NCBI GenBank assembly: GCA_012927595.1
Contig: JABBOW010000033.1
Location: 1-64,000 of the forward strand
Reading direction: 5' to 3'
Source of the DNA: Cellulomonas sp.
GTDB taxonomy: Bacteria; Actinomycetota; Actinomycetes; Actinomycetales; Cellulomonadaceae
DNA length: 64,000 nucleotides
Under the pieces are notes generated by a model. The model did not search any database. It was not told the DNA's origin and saw nothing but the letters and a program-made list of their open reading frames with translations. Below, in pieces: positions 19,691-27,569 of this stretch (positions are counted from its first letter, which is position 1; each line of letters begins with the position of its first letter). Made by a program: the position numbers and the translations under genes.

Positions 19691-19802
19691 GGGTGGGCTC
19701 CTTGGGGCGGGTTCGTCGTCACGACCTCACCACGCACTCGACCCCGATGCGGTTCAGGGGAAGGCGCGGGTTCACGGGCCGCGCCGCGACGCCGGACCGT
19801 GA

Positions 19803-19846
19803 CAGATCTCGAGGCAGGACGCATGTGCGTCCTGCCTCGAGATCTG
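19803..19846 (-). terminator. Strong hairpin terminator after the riboswitch-controlled small gene
   Basis: Two perfect 21-bp arms (19803-19823 and 19826-19846) enclose a 2-nt loop, starting 15 bp after the stop codon of the 56-residue gene. There is no T-run, which is common for actinobacterial terminators. It would also separate this unit from the Rieske promoter. Confidence 0.8.
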
Positions 19847-19860
19847 ACTGTGCTGTGCTT

Positions 19861-20031
19861 TCAGGCTGCGCCGACGTACTCCCGCTGGGCGGGCACATAG
19901 CCGACCCTGGCATCACGGTTTACGGCGACCTGCGCCCACGACTTCACCCGTGCGACGGGGATGCTGCGGGGCTTGGGGTGGCCGGAGTCGGGGGGCGACT
20001 CGTAGGATCCGGCTGTTCCGCGTTGGTCCAT
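19861..20031 (-). CDS. 56-residue protein under c-di-GMP riboswitch control, unknown function
   Basis: The ATG at 20031 is preceded by GAAGGAAG (6 nt gap), so the short frame is preferred over a longer one starting inside the riboswitch. The product is hydrophilic and basic in its middle (HPKPRSIPVARVKSWAQVAV) and ends YVPAQREYVGAA. It has no signal peptide or membrane helix and no motif that I know. It is the only gene between the riboswitch and the terminator, so the riboswitch must have evolved to control it. Possible roles include a small regulator or a peptide precursor; both are guesses. Confidence 0.7.
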   Translation of the reverse strand: MDQRGTAGSYESPPDSGHPKPRSIPVARVKSWAQVAVNRDARVGYVPAQREYVGAA

Positions 20032-20045
20032 CTCAACACTTCCTT

Positions 20046-20126
20046 CGTTCGGCAGCCCGGCTGACCGTCGAGGGTCCCGTGGCTTTGCGTCGCCTCCTTG
20101 CGGAGGTTTTGCTCTTTCGCTGACGT
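20046..20126 (-). ncRNA. c-di-GMP-I (GEMM-I) riboswitch
   Basis: Read on the minus strand the RNA shows the GEMM-I core in order: GCAAAACC, a CCTCC-GCAA-GGAGG stem closed by a GNRA tetraloop, CGACGCAAAGCCACGGG, a second short stem and AGCCGGGCTGCCGA. These are the bulged and conserved residues that bind c-di-GMP and dock the tetraloop. It ends about 15 nt before the start codon of the 56-residue gene, so it probably acts on ribosome-binding-site access. Identification is from memory of the motif; Infernal against Rfam GEMM_RNA_motif would settle it. Confidence 0.85.
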
Positions 20127-20131
20127 GCATG

Positions 20132-20161
20132 ACATTAGACGACGATGAGAGTCGGGTGGAA
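20132..20161 (-). promoter_or_regulatory. Promoter of the riboswitch transcript
   Basis: On the minus strand TTCCAC (20161-20156) and TAATGT (20137-20132) are separated by 18 nt, a fair sigma-A-type promoter. Transcription would begin near 20125, right at the predicted 5' edge of the riboswitch, which supports both calls. Confidence 0.55.
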
Positions 20162-20440
20162 GGCCTCGAGGGCGGACAGACCGGACATCCCCCAATTTCA
20201 CCCGGTCGGCCTTGGGGCGGACCGATATCGATGCAGGTGGGAGCGCCGCGGTAAGCCCGGGCTCAGCGAACGGGTCGCGACGCCCGCAGCAGGTGTGAGG
20301 AATCTCACACCTATCGACGCGTGATTGCTGTCCCGAAGCGGACATCCCTTCATGACGGCCCTTGTGGGCGGCACCCGGTCGTCACGCGGAGCGGGGTGCG
20401 GATGGCTCGCAGGGGGAGTCGTCCGCGCCGCGCGCCCCCG
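20162..20440. other. Intergenic stretch upstream of the riboswitch promoter
   Basis: No gene is recognised. The only clear signal is a CRP-type palindrome at 20294-20309. The rest is ordinary high-GC sequence between the promoter and the convergent end of the PBP gene. Confidence 0.5.
20294..20309. promoter_or_regulatory. CRP/FNR-family binding site (TGTGA-N6-TCACA)
   Basis: A perfect TGTGA-GGAATC-TCACA lies within a longer 9-bp palindrome (20291-20312). This is the textbook CRP/GlxR half-site pair. It is about 170 bp upstream of the predicted start of the riboswitch RNA and about 130 bp after the end of the PBP gene. It could regulate the riboswitch unit from a distance, or be a 3' hairpin of the PBP transcript. 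Confidence 0.5.
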
Positions 20441-22495
20441 TCAGGACGCTGCAGCCAGCAGGAACCTCTTGAGCAGCGGACCCGACGTCGTCGAGCCGAA
20501 GTCCCCCTCGCCGACGAACACCGCGACGGCGAGGTCACCCTGGATCGCGAGCATCCACACGTGGTTGCGCAGGTCGCCGTCCGTACCGAACTGCGCGGTC
20601 CCGCTCTTTGCGAGCACCGGGGCGCCCGGCACATCCAGGAGCAGCGCGCCGGAACCCTCGGTGACGACCGCACGCATCATGTCGCGCAGAGCGCTCGCCT
20701 CGGCCGCGGTCAGCGGCGCGCCGGGCACCGACGTCGGCTCCGGTGCCGCCGTGGTCGCGTTGCCGGTCGCGACACCGGTCGCCACGTTCGTGGCTGCATC
20801 ACTGGCTGCCGACACGCTCGCCGCCGTGGCGTCGGCCGCTGGGACGACGAGCCGAGGCGTCACGAGGGAGCCCTGCGCGATCGACGCCGCGACCCGCGCC
20901 ATCGCGAGCGGCGAAGCCTCGACCCGACCTTGACCGATCATCGACGCGGCATGGTCGGTGCCGTCGGCGGTCGCAGGGACCGAGCCGAGGTACGCCGGGA
21001 AGCCGGTCGTTCCGCTGACACCGAGCCCGAGCGACGCCGCGGCGTCGGCGAGCGCGGCCTGCGGTGCCGCGTCGCGGGCTCCGATGAACGCGGTGTTGCA
21101 CGAGTTCGCGAGCGCCGATCGCAGCGTGATCTCGCCCATGCGGTTCGTCGGGTAGCCGGGGTAGTTCGAGAACTTCCGGCCGTCGACCGTCACGGAGTCG
21201 GGACAGGTCACGGTGGTGTCCGGTGTCACCCCGGACCGCAGCAGCGCGAGTGCGGTCGCGAGCTTGAAAGTCGACCCCGGGGCGTACTTGCCCATCGTCG
21301 CGGTCGACAGCCCGTCGCCGCCGGGTCCGCTCGCCGCGACGAGCACGTCGCCGCTCGACGGCCGGATCGCGACGATCGCGCTCGCGGGGACGACGTCGGC
21401 GAGGATCCCCTCGGCGACGTCCTGGAGCGTCGGGTCGAGCGTGAGGACGAGCGGGGTGCCGACCGTGGGGTCGGAGTGGAACAGCTCGCGCGCGGCGCCG
21501 CTGATCGCGGAAGTCGCGGCGACGGTCAGGCCGGGGAGTCCCCGCAGCTGCGCGTCGAACTCCCGTTGCAGACCGCTGAGCCCGGTGAGGTCGCCGGCCT
21601 TGATGGCGCCGTTCGAGGCGTCGATGATCTCGGCCGTCGCCGCCCCGACCGTGCCGAGGATGGGCCGTGCGAAGCGTCGGGTGGGCGCGAGCGGGAGCGA
21701 GTCCTTCACGAGGTTCACGCCCGCGAGCTTCTGGAGGGCGGTCAGGTCGTAGGACGAGTCGTTCGATCGGACGACGAGCGCCTCGATGAACGCCTTCGCC
21801 CCCGCTGCAGCAACCCGCGCCGCGTAGGCGTCACCGTCCATGCCGAGCGCCTGGGCGAGCGCCCTGGCCGCGGCGTCCTGAGCCGACGCGTCGAGGCGTG
21901 TCTTGTCGACGCCGACCCGCATGACGTCCCGGTCGGTCACGATCGGCGCGCCGCTCTCAGACACGACGCCCGCACGCTGCGCGGGGATTCGCTGGGCGCT
22001 CAGCGCCTCACCGGCGACGAGATCCGGTGCGAGCACGAAGGGGTTCCAGGCCACCTGCCAGGCGTCCTCGACGCGTGCGAGCCTGGCGGTCGTCGTATAG
22101 GTCCAGTCGGTGTCGCTCGCGTCGACGTCCCAGGTGAACGCAAGCGTCGCGGTGGCCGCGTCGGGTGCGTCCTTCGTGGTCGCGACGTCCTTCACCACGA
22201 CGCGCGGCTGCCAGGGCTTCAGTCCGTCGAAGGCCGTCGTGCGCTCGGCGGCCGCCTCGGTCGCTGTGGCGCCAGTCAGGGTGACCGTGGCGAAGTCGCC
22301 CGTGGAGATCGCGGCAGCGAGCGCCTTGGCGGTGCCCTCAGGGCCCGGCTTGGATGCCGTGCAGGCCGCGAGTGCCGTGACAGCGAGAGCCGCCACGAGC
22401 GCGACCCTGGTGGCCCGACGCCAACCGGTGCCCGCCCGGCCGTTCGTCGCGCCGCTCTCTGCGCTGCCCCGCGTCCCCGCCACGCCGCGCGCCAT
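20441..22495 (-). CDS. Penicillin-binding protein transpeptidase, lipoprotein type with NTF2-like (MecA_N) domain
   Basis: The 684-residue protein has a lipobox (VTALAACTAS, Cys45), an NTF2-like MecA_N domain, a dimerisation region and a class B transpeptidase domain with SxxK in KYAPGSTFKLATALA, SxN in LANSCNTAFIG and KSG in VLAKSGTAQFG. It cross-links peptidoglycan outside the membrane. A low-complexity Ala/Thr stretch sits between motifs near residue 600. I took the ATG at 22495; GTG codons in an 18-bp repeat just upstream could extend it by up to 25 residues. Confidence 0.88.
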   Translation of the reverse strand: MARGVAGTRGSAESGATNGRAGTGWRRATRVALVAALAVTALAACTASKPGPEGTAKALAAAISTGDFATVTLTGATATEAAAERTTAFDGLKPWQPRVVVKDVATTKDAPDAATATLAFTWDVDASDTDWTYTTTARLARVEDAWQVAWNPFVLAPDLVAGEALSAQRIPAQRAGVVSESGAPIVTDRDVMRVGVDKTRLDASAQDAAARALAQALGMDGDAYAARVAAAGAKAFIEALVVRSNDSSYDLTALQKLAGVNLVKDSLPLAPTRRFARPILGTVGAATAEIIDASNGAIKAGDLTGLSGLQREFDAQLRGLPGLTVAATSAISGAARELFHSDPTVGTPLVLTLDPTLQDVAEGILADVVPASAIVAIRPSSGDVLVAASGPGGDGLSTATMGKYAPGSTFKLATALALLRSGVTPDTTVTCPDSVTVDGRKFSNYPGYPTNRMGEITLRSALANSCNTAFIGARDAAPQAALADAAASLGLGVSGTTGFPAYLGSVPATADGTDHAASMIGQGRVEASPLAMARVAASIAQGSLVTPRLVVPAADATAASVSAASDAATNVATGVATGNATTAAPEPTSVPGAPLTAAEASALRDMMRAVVTEGSGALLLDVPGAPVLAKSGTAQFGTDGDLRNHVWMLAIQGDLAVAVFVGEGDFGSTTSGPLLKRFLLAAAS

Positions 22496-22517
22496 CCTGC
22501 TGCGGACCACCCTGCTG

Positions 22518-22571
22518 CTCGCCACCGTGCTGCCCCTCGCCACCGTGCTGCCCCTCGCCACCGTGCTGCCC
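22518..22571. repeat. 18-bp tandem repeat, three perfect copies
   Basis: The unit CTCGCCACCGTGCTGCCC occurs at 22518-22535, 22536-22553 and 22554-22571, just before the PBP start. On the minus strand it reads as GSTVAR-type codons, each unit providing a GTG, so the number of possible upstream starts changes with copy number. Confidence 0.85.
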
Positions 22572-22688
22572 GTTGCCGACTGCTCGGACGCCTCGCGAGT
22601 GCGTGCGCCGGCCCGCGTCGAGGCGGGCGACGACCATCCTGCCCGACGACACCCGCCAGCAGGAGGGGAATAGCGGATCGGTTCGACT

Positions 22689-22707
22689 CCGACGCGATCT
22701 GCGTCGG
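22689..22707 (-). terminator. Hairpin after the cupin gene
   Basis: CCGACGC and GCGTCGG (7 bp, perfect) flank a 5-nt loop, 7 bp after the cupin stop and before the PBP promoter region. Its position fits a terminator; it is short and lacks a T-run. Confidence 0.45.
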
Positions 22708-22713
22708 TCGAGG

Positions 22714-23061
22714 TCAGTGTGCTGCGTCCGGCGTCGGAACGGGCGAGCTGGTCACGGTCGTCAGCAGGAAAACGGAGTCCTCGAGCGCGAGCACGGCGTG
22801 GCGCTCGTGCGTCAGCAGGTGGAGCGCGCCCGTGCGGAGCTCGTCGTCGCCGCTCGGGGACGTCACCCTCAGCCGTCCGTGCAGCACCTGGAGCGTCGCG
22901 GCGTGCGGGGCGTTGTGCTCCCCCAGCTCGGTGCCGGCCGCGAGGCCGACGACTGTCTGACGCAGGTCGCCGTCGTGCACGACGCGCCCGGCGCTGCGGC
23001 CGTTCGGTGCAGCCTTGGCCTCCTGGAGGTGGGACCACGTGAGGCTGAGCAGGTCCGGCAT
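22714..23061 (-). CDS. Small cupin-domain protein
   Basis: The 115-residue protein shows the cupin pattern: GTELGEHNAPHAATLQVLHGRLRVT (motif 1, with His and Glu ligands reduced to H-N-A-P-H), a turn, and GALHLLTHERHAVLALEDSVFLL (motif 2 with HERHAV). Small cupins of this sort act as sensors, isomerases or stabilising proteins; no specific role can be read. It lies between a hydrolase and a PBP on the same strand with a gap of about 50 bp to the hydrolase. Confidence 0.75.
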   Translation of the reverse strand: MPDLLSLTWSHLQEAKAAPNGRSAGRVVHDGDLRQTVVGLAAGTELGEHNAPHAATLQVLHGRLRVTSPSGDDELRTGALHLLTHERHAVLALEDSVFLLTTVTSSPVPTPDAAH

Positions 23062-23108
23062 GGCACGCTCCCTTGGTTCGGACGACGATGTTCGACGGCT
23101 GGCACTTC

Positions 23109-24164
23109 TCAGCCCTCGCTGCCCACACTCTGCCAGGGTGACTGGCCGTTCGTACCGGCCGCCATCGGCCCCGCGTGTGGCGACTCCGCCAGCTGCCCAT
23201 GCCCCTCGAGCCAGCTGAAGACCACCTCGAAGTACTCCTCGCGCGCCGGCCGCGCCGACAGCGCCAGGTCGTGGATCCCGTCGGGGATGGCCACGTAGGT
23301 GACGTCGGGACCCAGCAGGTGCGCCCGGATGGCGATCTGCCGGACGTCGAGCACGGTGTCCGACCGGTGCAGGTCGGGGTTGTCCGGCGTGTTAGGACCG
23401 CTGCGCTGGGCCGAGCACACCAGCACCGGCACCACGATCGCGAGCCCGCGCGACAACCGGGCGTGCCCGTGCCGCGCTGCCCGCACCCAGCCCGCGCGTC
23501 GAGGGAACCCGTCGGGCGGCTTGAGGGTGAGGTCGTACTCCCACTCGCCGCCGTGCGCGACGTGCAGGCTGCGAGAGTATGCGGACGGTCCGTGGGAGAC
23601 GACGCGCATCGGGTCGATCGAGCCGAGCGTCTCGAGGACCTGCGTCTCGACCATGCGCCGGAACCAGTGGGGCTTGTGGTCGAACCACGGGCTGTTGAGC
23701 ACGAGCGCATCGACCACCCCCGTGCCCCGCATGCTGTGCGCCCACAGGCTCGCGGTCAGCCCGCCGGTCGAGTGTGCGTGCACCACCAGCGTGTCGTGGC
23801 CGAGCTCGTCCCGCACGATCCGGGCTGCCGTGGTGAGCTCCTCGGCGTACGCGCTCAGGTCGGTGACGTAGTGCGGCGTCTGCCAGGGACGGATCGACCG
23901 GCCGCACTTGCGCAGGTCGAGCGCGTAGAAGTCGTACCCGTGGGCCTCCCACTGCTCGGCCACGTGGGTCTGGAAGAAGTAGTCGTTGAATCCGTGCACG
24001 TGCAGGACGGCGCGGCGGTGCGGTGCCGGGTCGCCCGGCTCACGAACCGCCGTCGGCTCGCGACGCACGAGGGTCGCGACGAGCGGGCCCTCGGCGTCGT
24101 CGGGCAGCGCCAGCGTGCGTGCCTGCCAGCCGGGCCCGAGGCGGTCGGGGAGCCACTCGTTCAT
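23109..24164 (-). CDS. Alpha/beta-hydrolase (serine lysophospholipase-like)
   Basis: The 351-residue protein has the oxyanion region VLHVHGFNDYFFQ, the nucleophile elbow VVHAHSTGGLTAS (serine in H-S-T-G), LVLNSPWFDHK and a late VAIPDGIHDLALS with the catalytic His. The layout matches Hydrolase_4/lysophospholipase-type enzymes. No signal peptide, so it is cytoplasmic. The start at 24164 (MNEWLPDRL) is chosen over one five codons upstream. Confidence 0.8.
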   Translation of the reverse strand: MNEWLPDRLGPGWQARTLALPDDAEGPLVATLVRREPTAVREPGDPAPHRRAVLHVHGFNDYFFQTHVAEQWEAHGYDFYALDLRKCGRSIRPWQTPHYVTDLSAYAEELTTAARIVRDELGHDTLVVHAHSTGGLTASLWAHSMRGTGVVDALVLNSPWFDHKPHWFRRMVETQVLETLGSIDPMRVVSHGPSAYSRSLHVAHGGEWEYDLTLKPPDGFPRRAGWVRAARHGHARLSRGLAIVVPVLVCSAQRSGPNTPDNPDLHRSDTVLDVRQIAIRAHLLGPDVTYVAIPDGIHDLALSARPAREEYFEVVFSWLEGHGQLAESPHAGPMAAGTNGQSPWQSVGSEG

Positions 24165-24287
24165 GCGCTCATCGTGCACCGGAACGGGCGCCGACGGGCA
24201 GGTGAACCACCAGCGCGAGCTCGACCGCGAGCACGAGGACGATGCCGAGGACCCCGAAGCCCCGCGACCCCGCCTCCAGCGCCACTA

Positions 24288-25031
24288 TCAGTCGTGGTGG
24301 GCGTGCTCAGGGGGTGCGTGCGACGACGGCTCCAGCTGGAACGTCGAGTGCTCGATCGAGACCGGGAAGTGCTCGGCGACGCACGCCTGCGGGTCGTCGA
24401 GCAGGTGCACGCGGACGTCGTCGAGGTCGAGACCCCGCGGCGTCGACTCCAGGAGGACGTCGACGGTCTCGCGCAGCAGGGCGAGCGTGCGCGGCAGGAT
24501 GAGGACGCCGATGAGCAGGCCGGCGACGGCGTCCGCGCGCGTCCAGCCCGTGAGCTCGATGACGACGGCCGCCACGATGACCGCGACGGAGCCGAGCGCG
24601 TCGTTGACGACCTCGAGGTACGCCGCACGCCGGTTGAGGGTCCCCGACCGGCCCGGCGCCAGCACGATGATGGCCGCGACGTTGCCGATCAGTCCGACGG
24701 CCCCGAACACGAGAAGCTGGGGGCCGGCCACCTCGGTCGGGGAGACGAGCCGCCGTACGCCCTCGAACAGCACGTACACGCCGACGACCAGCAGCACCGC
24801 CGCCTGGGCGGTCGCGGCGGGGACCTCCGCGCGGCGCAGACCCCACGTGCGGTGCGCCGTCGTCGGGCGCGCGACGAGCGAGGCCGCGACCAGGGCGACG
24901 AGCAGGCCGCCGGCGTCCGTGAGCACGTGCGCCGAGTCGACGAGCAGGGCAAGGCTGCCGGTCAGCAGCGCGCCGACGACCTGCACGACGAGGATGCTGG
25001 CCGTGATCCCGAACGCGACCGCGAGGCGCAT
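24288..25031 (-). pseudogene. Cation diffusion facilitator (zinc-type) with internal deletion in the C-terminal domain
   Basis: The first 200 residues are a normal CDF membrane part: six helices, LLVDSAHVLTDAGGLLVAL and LEVVNDALGSVAVI carry the two metal-site HD/ND pairs. The cytoplasmic domain then starts (TPRGLDLDDVRVHLLDD) and jumps to the family's last strand (PQACVAEHFPVSIEHSTFQLEP), skipping an estimated 45 residues that normally include the HDLHA-type stretch. The frame is preserved, so a protein is made, but dimerisation and metal sensing should be impaired. Upstream codons still read HDHGTGQDR without a start codon, so the N-terminus may also be damaged. Confidence 0.7.
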
Positions 25032-25199
25032 CCGGTCCTGGCCGGTCCCGTGGTCGTGCGCGTCGCCGGTGGACGTGGCACGACCCTATGGCGCCGGAGC
25101 GGGACGAGCGCGACGCTGGTGTCCTCGTCGGTCGCTGCCGTTCGTCGTGCTGATGCACCGTCCGATCGGTGCGCCCGGATACACCCGGTGGACGCCACC

Positions 25200-25298
25200 A
25201 TGAAGTACCTGAACCTCGACGAGGCGATCGAGATCGCCGCGGCACACCCCGCCAGCCACATCGGACCGATCGAGCTCCGGCCGCTGTGGCCGATGTGA
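25200..25298 (+). pseudogene. YCII-related protein remnant, centre deleted
   Basis: The 32-residue frame joins the usual start of YCII/DGPF-domain proteins (MKYL) to their usual end (LDEAIEIAAAHPAS, then IELRPLWPM), with about 70 residues missing. The stop overlaps the GTG of an ECF sigma remnant, preserving the gene order of the common YCII-sigma pairs. Confidence 0.65.
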
Positions 25299-25552
25299 CC
25301 GACGTCGACGCGGCCCCGACCCTCGCGTTCAGCGCGGAGTGGGGCCGCGTCGTCGCGACGCTCATCCGGGTCACCGGTGACTGGACGCTGGCCGAGGAGT
25401 GCGCGCAGGACGCCTTCGGCCGCCGGTCTCATGCTCCTCGCCGCCCTGGACGCCACCGGTGAGCTCGACGGCTAAGACCTGCTGCCCGCGGCCCGGCGAG
25501 CGTCGCTCCCTCAACGGGCGGCTCATCGAGATCACGACCGGTCCGAACCCCT
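25295..25552 (+). pseudogene. ECF sigma factor remnant of the YCII-associated type
   Basis: From the GTG at 25295 the frame reads a sigma head (AEWGRVVATLIRVTGDWTLAEE with CAQDAF), then departs near 25420. Shortly after, another frame gives LLAALDATGELDG, a stop, then LLPAARR and, in yet another frame, GERRSLNGRLIEI, which are the tail motifs of these roughly 400-residue sigma factors. At least 300 residues and several frames are lost. It overlaps the end of the convergent oxidoreductase gene. Confidence 0.65.
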
Positions 25553-27268
25553 GACGCGCAACGCAGCCGGCGCGCCCGCGGGGACTGCCGGGCTGGTCGG
25601 TGGGACCGGGTCGAGGCGCCGGTACGGCTCGGACTGCGCCGGGCGCGGGTCCTGCTCGCCGCGGTTCGGCCACAGCGACACCGCCCGCTCGGCCTGCGCG
25701 GTGATCGTCAGCGACGGGTTCACGCCGAGATTTGCGGTCACGGCCGCGCCGTCGAGCACGTGCAGCGTCGGGTAGCCGTGCACGCGCTGGTACGGGTCGA
25801 GGACGCCGTCCGCCGGGGTCGCGCCGATCGCGCAGCCGCCAAGGAAGTGCGCCGTCATCGGCATGTTCACGAGGTCGCCGAGCTGGCCGCCTGCGACGCC
25901 GCCGAGCTCGGCCGCCATGAGGGTCGCGGCCCGGTGGCCCGACGGGATCCACGTCGGGTTCGGTTCGCCGCTGCCCTGCCGGCTCGTCATCCGGCGCAGC
26001 CGTGCGGGCACCGGGATCCCGAGGCGACGCGGTGCGAGCGACGTGGTCAGGGAGTTGTCGAGCGCCTGCATGACCAGGGCGATCGTGGTGCGCTCGCTCC
26101 ACCGGTACGGCGCGAACGCGCGCAGGGTCGCGACCGGCCGACGCCGCAGGTCAAGCGCGTACGAGCCGAGCACCGACGACCCGCGCCGCCAGGTCGGGGC
26201 GCCCTGGGACAGCGCGACCTGGAGCAGCGCCATCGCGTTCGAGCCCTTGCCGTAGCGGACCGGCTCGACGTGCGTCGTGTCGTCGGTGAAGAACGACGAC
26301 GTGATCGCGACTCCTCGGGACAGGTCGCGCGCCGGATCGACGCGCGGGGCGCTCGCGCCGAGCAGAGCCTCGGAGTTGGTGCGCGTCAGTTCGCCGAGCC
26401 GCGGGGAGAGACCCGGCAGGCTGCCGGTCGCCTTCATCCGGTGCAGCAGCGACTGCGTCCCGTACGTGCCGGCCGCGACCACCACCTGGTCGGCATGCCA
26501 CGTCGTGCGCCCGCGGACGACGCCGGGCACCGCGGGTCCGGTGCGCCGTGACGTGATCGTCCACCCGCCGTCGGGCCCGGGCGTGAGGTCAGTGACGGTC
26601 GTCATCGCCTCGATATGCACGCCGGCCCGCTCGGCGAGGTGCAGGTAGTTCTTGGTCAGGGTGTTCTTCGCGCCGACCCGGCAGCCCGTCATGCACGACC
26701 CGCACTCGGTGCAGCCCGTCCGGGTCGGCCCGGCTCCCCCGAAGAACGGGTCCGGGACGTCCCGGCCGGGCTCACCGAACAGCACGCCGACGTCGGTCGG
26801 GTGGAACGTGTGCTCGCGGCCCATGCGGGTCGCTACCTGCAGCAGCAGCCGGTCCGCCGGGGTCGTGGACGGGTTGCGGGTGACCCCCAGCATGCGCGCG
26901 GCCTGGTCGTAGTGCGGCGCGAGCTCCGACTCCCAATCCGTGATGCCCGCCCACTGCGGGTCGGTGAAGAACTCGCGCAGCGGCCGGTAGAGCGTCGTGC
27001 CGTAGACCAGCGACCCACCCCCGACCCCTGCGCCCGCGAGGATCAGCGAGTCCTTCAGGACGTGGATCCGCTGGATGCCGTAGCAGCCGATCGCGGGCGC
27101 CCACAGGAACGTGCGTAGGTGCCACGACGTGCGGAAGTCCTCGTCGGCGAACCGTCGTCCGGCTTCGAGCACCGCGACCCGGTACCCCTTCTCGGCCAGA
27201 CGCAGCGCGGCGACCGAGCCACCGAAGCCCGAACCCACGACCACGACGTCGTACCGCTGGTCCACCAT
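25532..27268 (-). CDS. GMC-family FAD oxidoreductase (cholesterol oxidase-like)
   Basis: The 578-residue flavoprotein starts with the dinucleotide motif VVVVGSGFGGSVAALRLAE and ends with FLGGCAIG and the GMC C-terminal VLDGAAVTANLGVNPSLTI. A cysteine-rich block CTECGSCMTGCRVGAKNTL near residue 190 resembles a ferredoxin-type cluster site seen in a subset of these enzymes. Substrate is unknown; sterol or alcohol oxidation is typical for the family. Start at 27268 (MVDQRYD) rather than six codons upstream. No Tat or Sec signal. Confidence 0.85.
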   Translation of the reverse strand: MVDQRYDVVVVGSGFGGSVAALRLAEKGYRVAVLEAGRRFADEDFRTSWHLRTFLWAPAIGCYGIQRIHVLKDSLILAGAGVGGGSLVYGTTLYRPLREFFTDPQWAGITDWESELAPHYDQAARMLGVTRNPSTTPADRLLLQVATRMGREHTFHPTDVGVLFGEPGRDVPDPFFGGAGPTRTGCTECGSCMTGCRVGAKNTLTKNYLHLAERAGVHIEAMTTVTDLTPGPDGGWTITSRRTGPAVPGVVRGRTTWHADQVVVAAGTYGTQSLLHRMKATGSLPGLSPRLGELTRTNSEALLGASAPRVDPARDLSRGVAITSSFFTDDTTHVEPVRYGKGSNAMALLQVALSQGAPTWRRGSSVLGSYALDLRRRPVATLRAFAPYRWSERTTIALVMQALDNSLTTSLAPRRLGIPVPARLRRMTSRQGSGEPNPTWIPSGHRAATLMAAELGGVAGGQLGDLVNMPMTAHFLGGCAIGATPADGVLDPYQRVHGYPTLHVLDGAAVTANLGVNPSLTITAQAERAVSLWPNRGEQDPRPAQSEPYRRLDPVPPTSPAVPAGAPAALRVRGSDRS

Positions 27269-27317
27269 CCGGGCATCGTGACACACGTCAGGCCGTCAGT
27301 CCTGCGGTCGACCATCG

Positions 27318-27560
27318 TCAGGCTGCGCGGTCGGTCCGGGCCTCGCGCAGCAGTTCGCCGAGAGCACCGAGAGCACCGGGGACTGCTCGGTAGTACGCCC
27401 AGACGCCACGCTTCACGGACGCGACGGTCGAGTTGACGCACCAGGCCGCGGCCGGCATGCACGGCGCGATCGTCCGGGCCACCAAGGCGTGAGAGACCTG
27501 CTGGCGACGGCCGGCGCAGGGCTGGTCGTCGCGCGCAGACGTCACACGTCGCCCGCGGAC
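27318..27560 (-). pseudogene. ArsR-family regulator remnant
   Basis: The last part of the frame (KRGVWAYYRAVPGALGAL) is the typical C-terminal wing and helix of ArsR repressors. Upstream, other frames contribute RQQVSHAL and GRGLVRQL pieces in the order of the recognition helix, and a DVC-like start appears near 27545. The frames are not joined, so I read it as a frameshifted and shortened remnant. Only the C-terminal match is strong. Confidence 0.45.
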
Positions 27561-27569
27561 GTCACACGT
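27538..27569. repeat. 12-bp direct repeat with 20-bp period at the end of the trpB2-like gene
   Basis: GACGTCACACGT occurs at 27538-27549 and 27558-27569. Each copy carries a minus-strand TGA, in two different frames, and the second provides the stop of the TrpB-like gene. Confidence 0.75.

Noticed and set aside
20291..20312. The TGTGAG palindrome only as a PBP terminator
   Set aside because: It is about 130 bp after the PBP stop and matches the CRP consensus exactly; kept as a regulatory candidate, with the terminator reading noted.
22518..22571. Three 18-bp repeats as a possible CRISPR array
   Set aside because: Units are contiguous with no spacers and partly coding; it is a simple tandem repeat.
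20321..22960. An 879-codon plus-strand open frame
   Set aside because: Antisense to the PBP gene, which has clear SxxK, SxN and KSG motifs.
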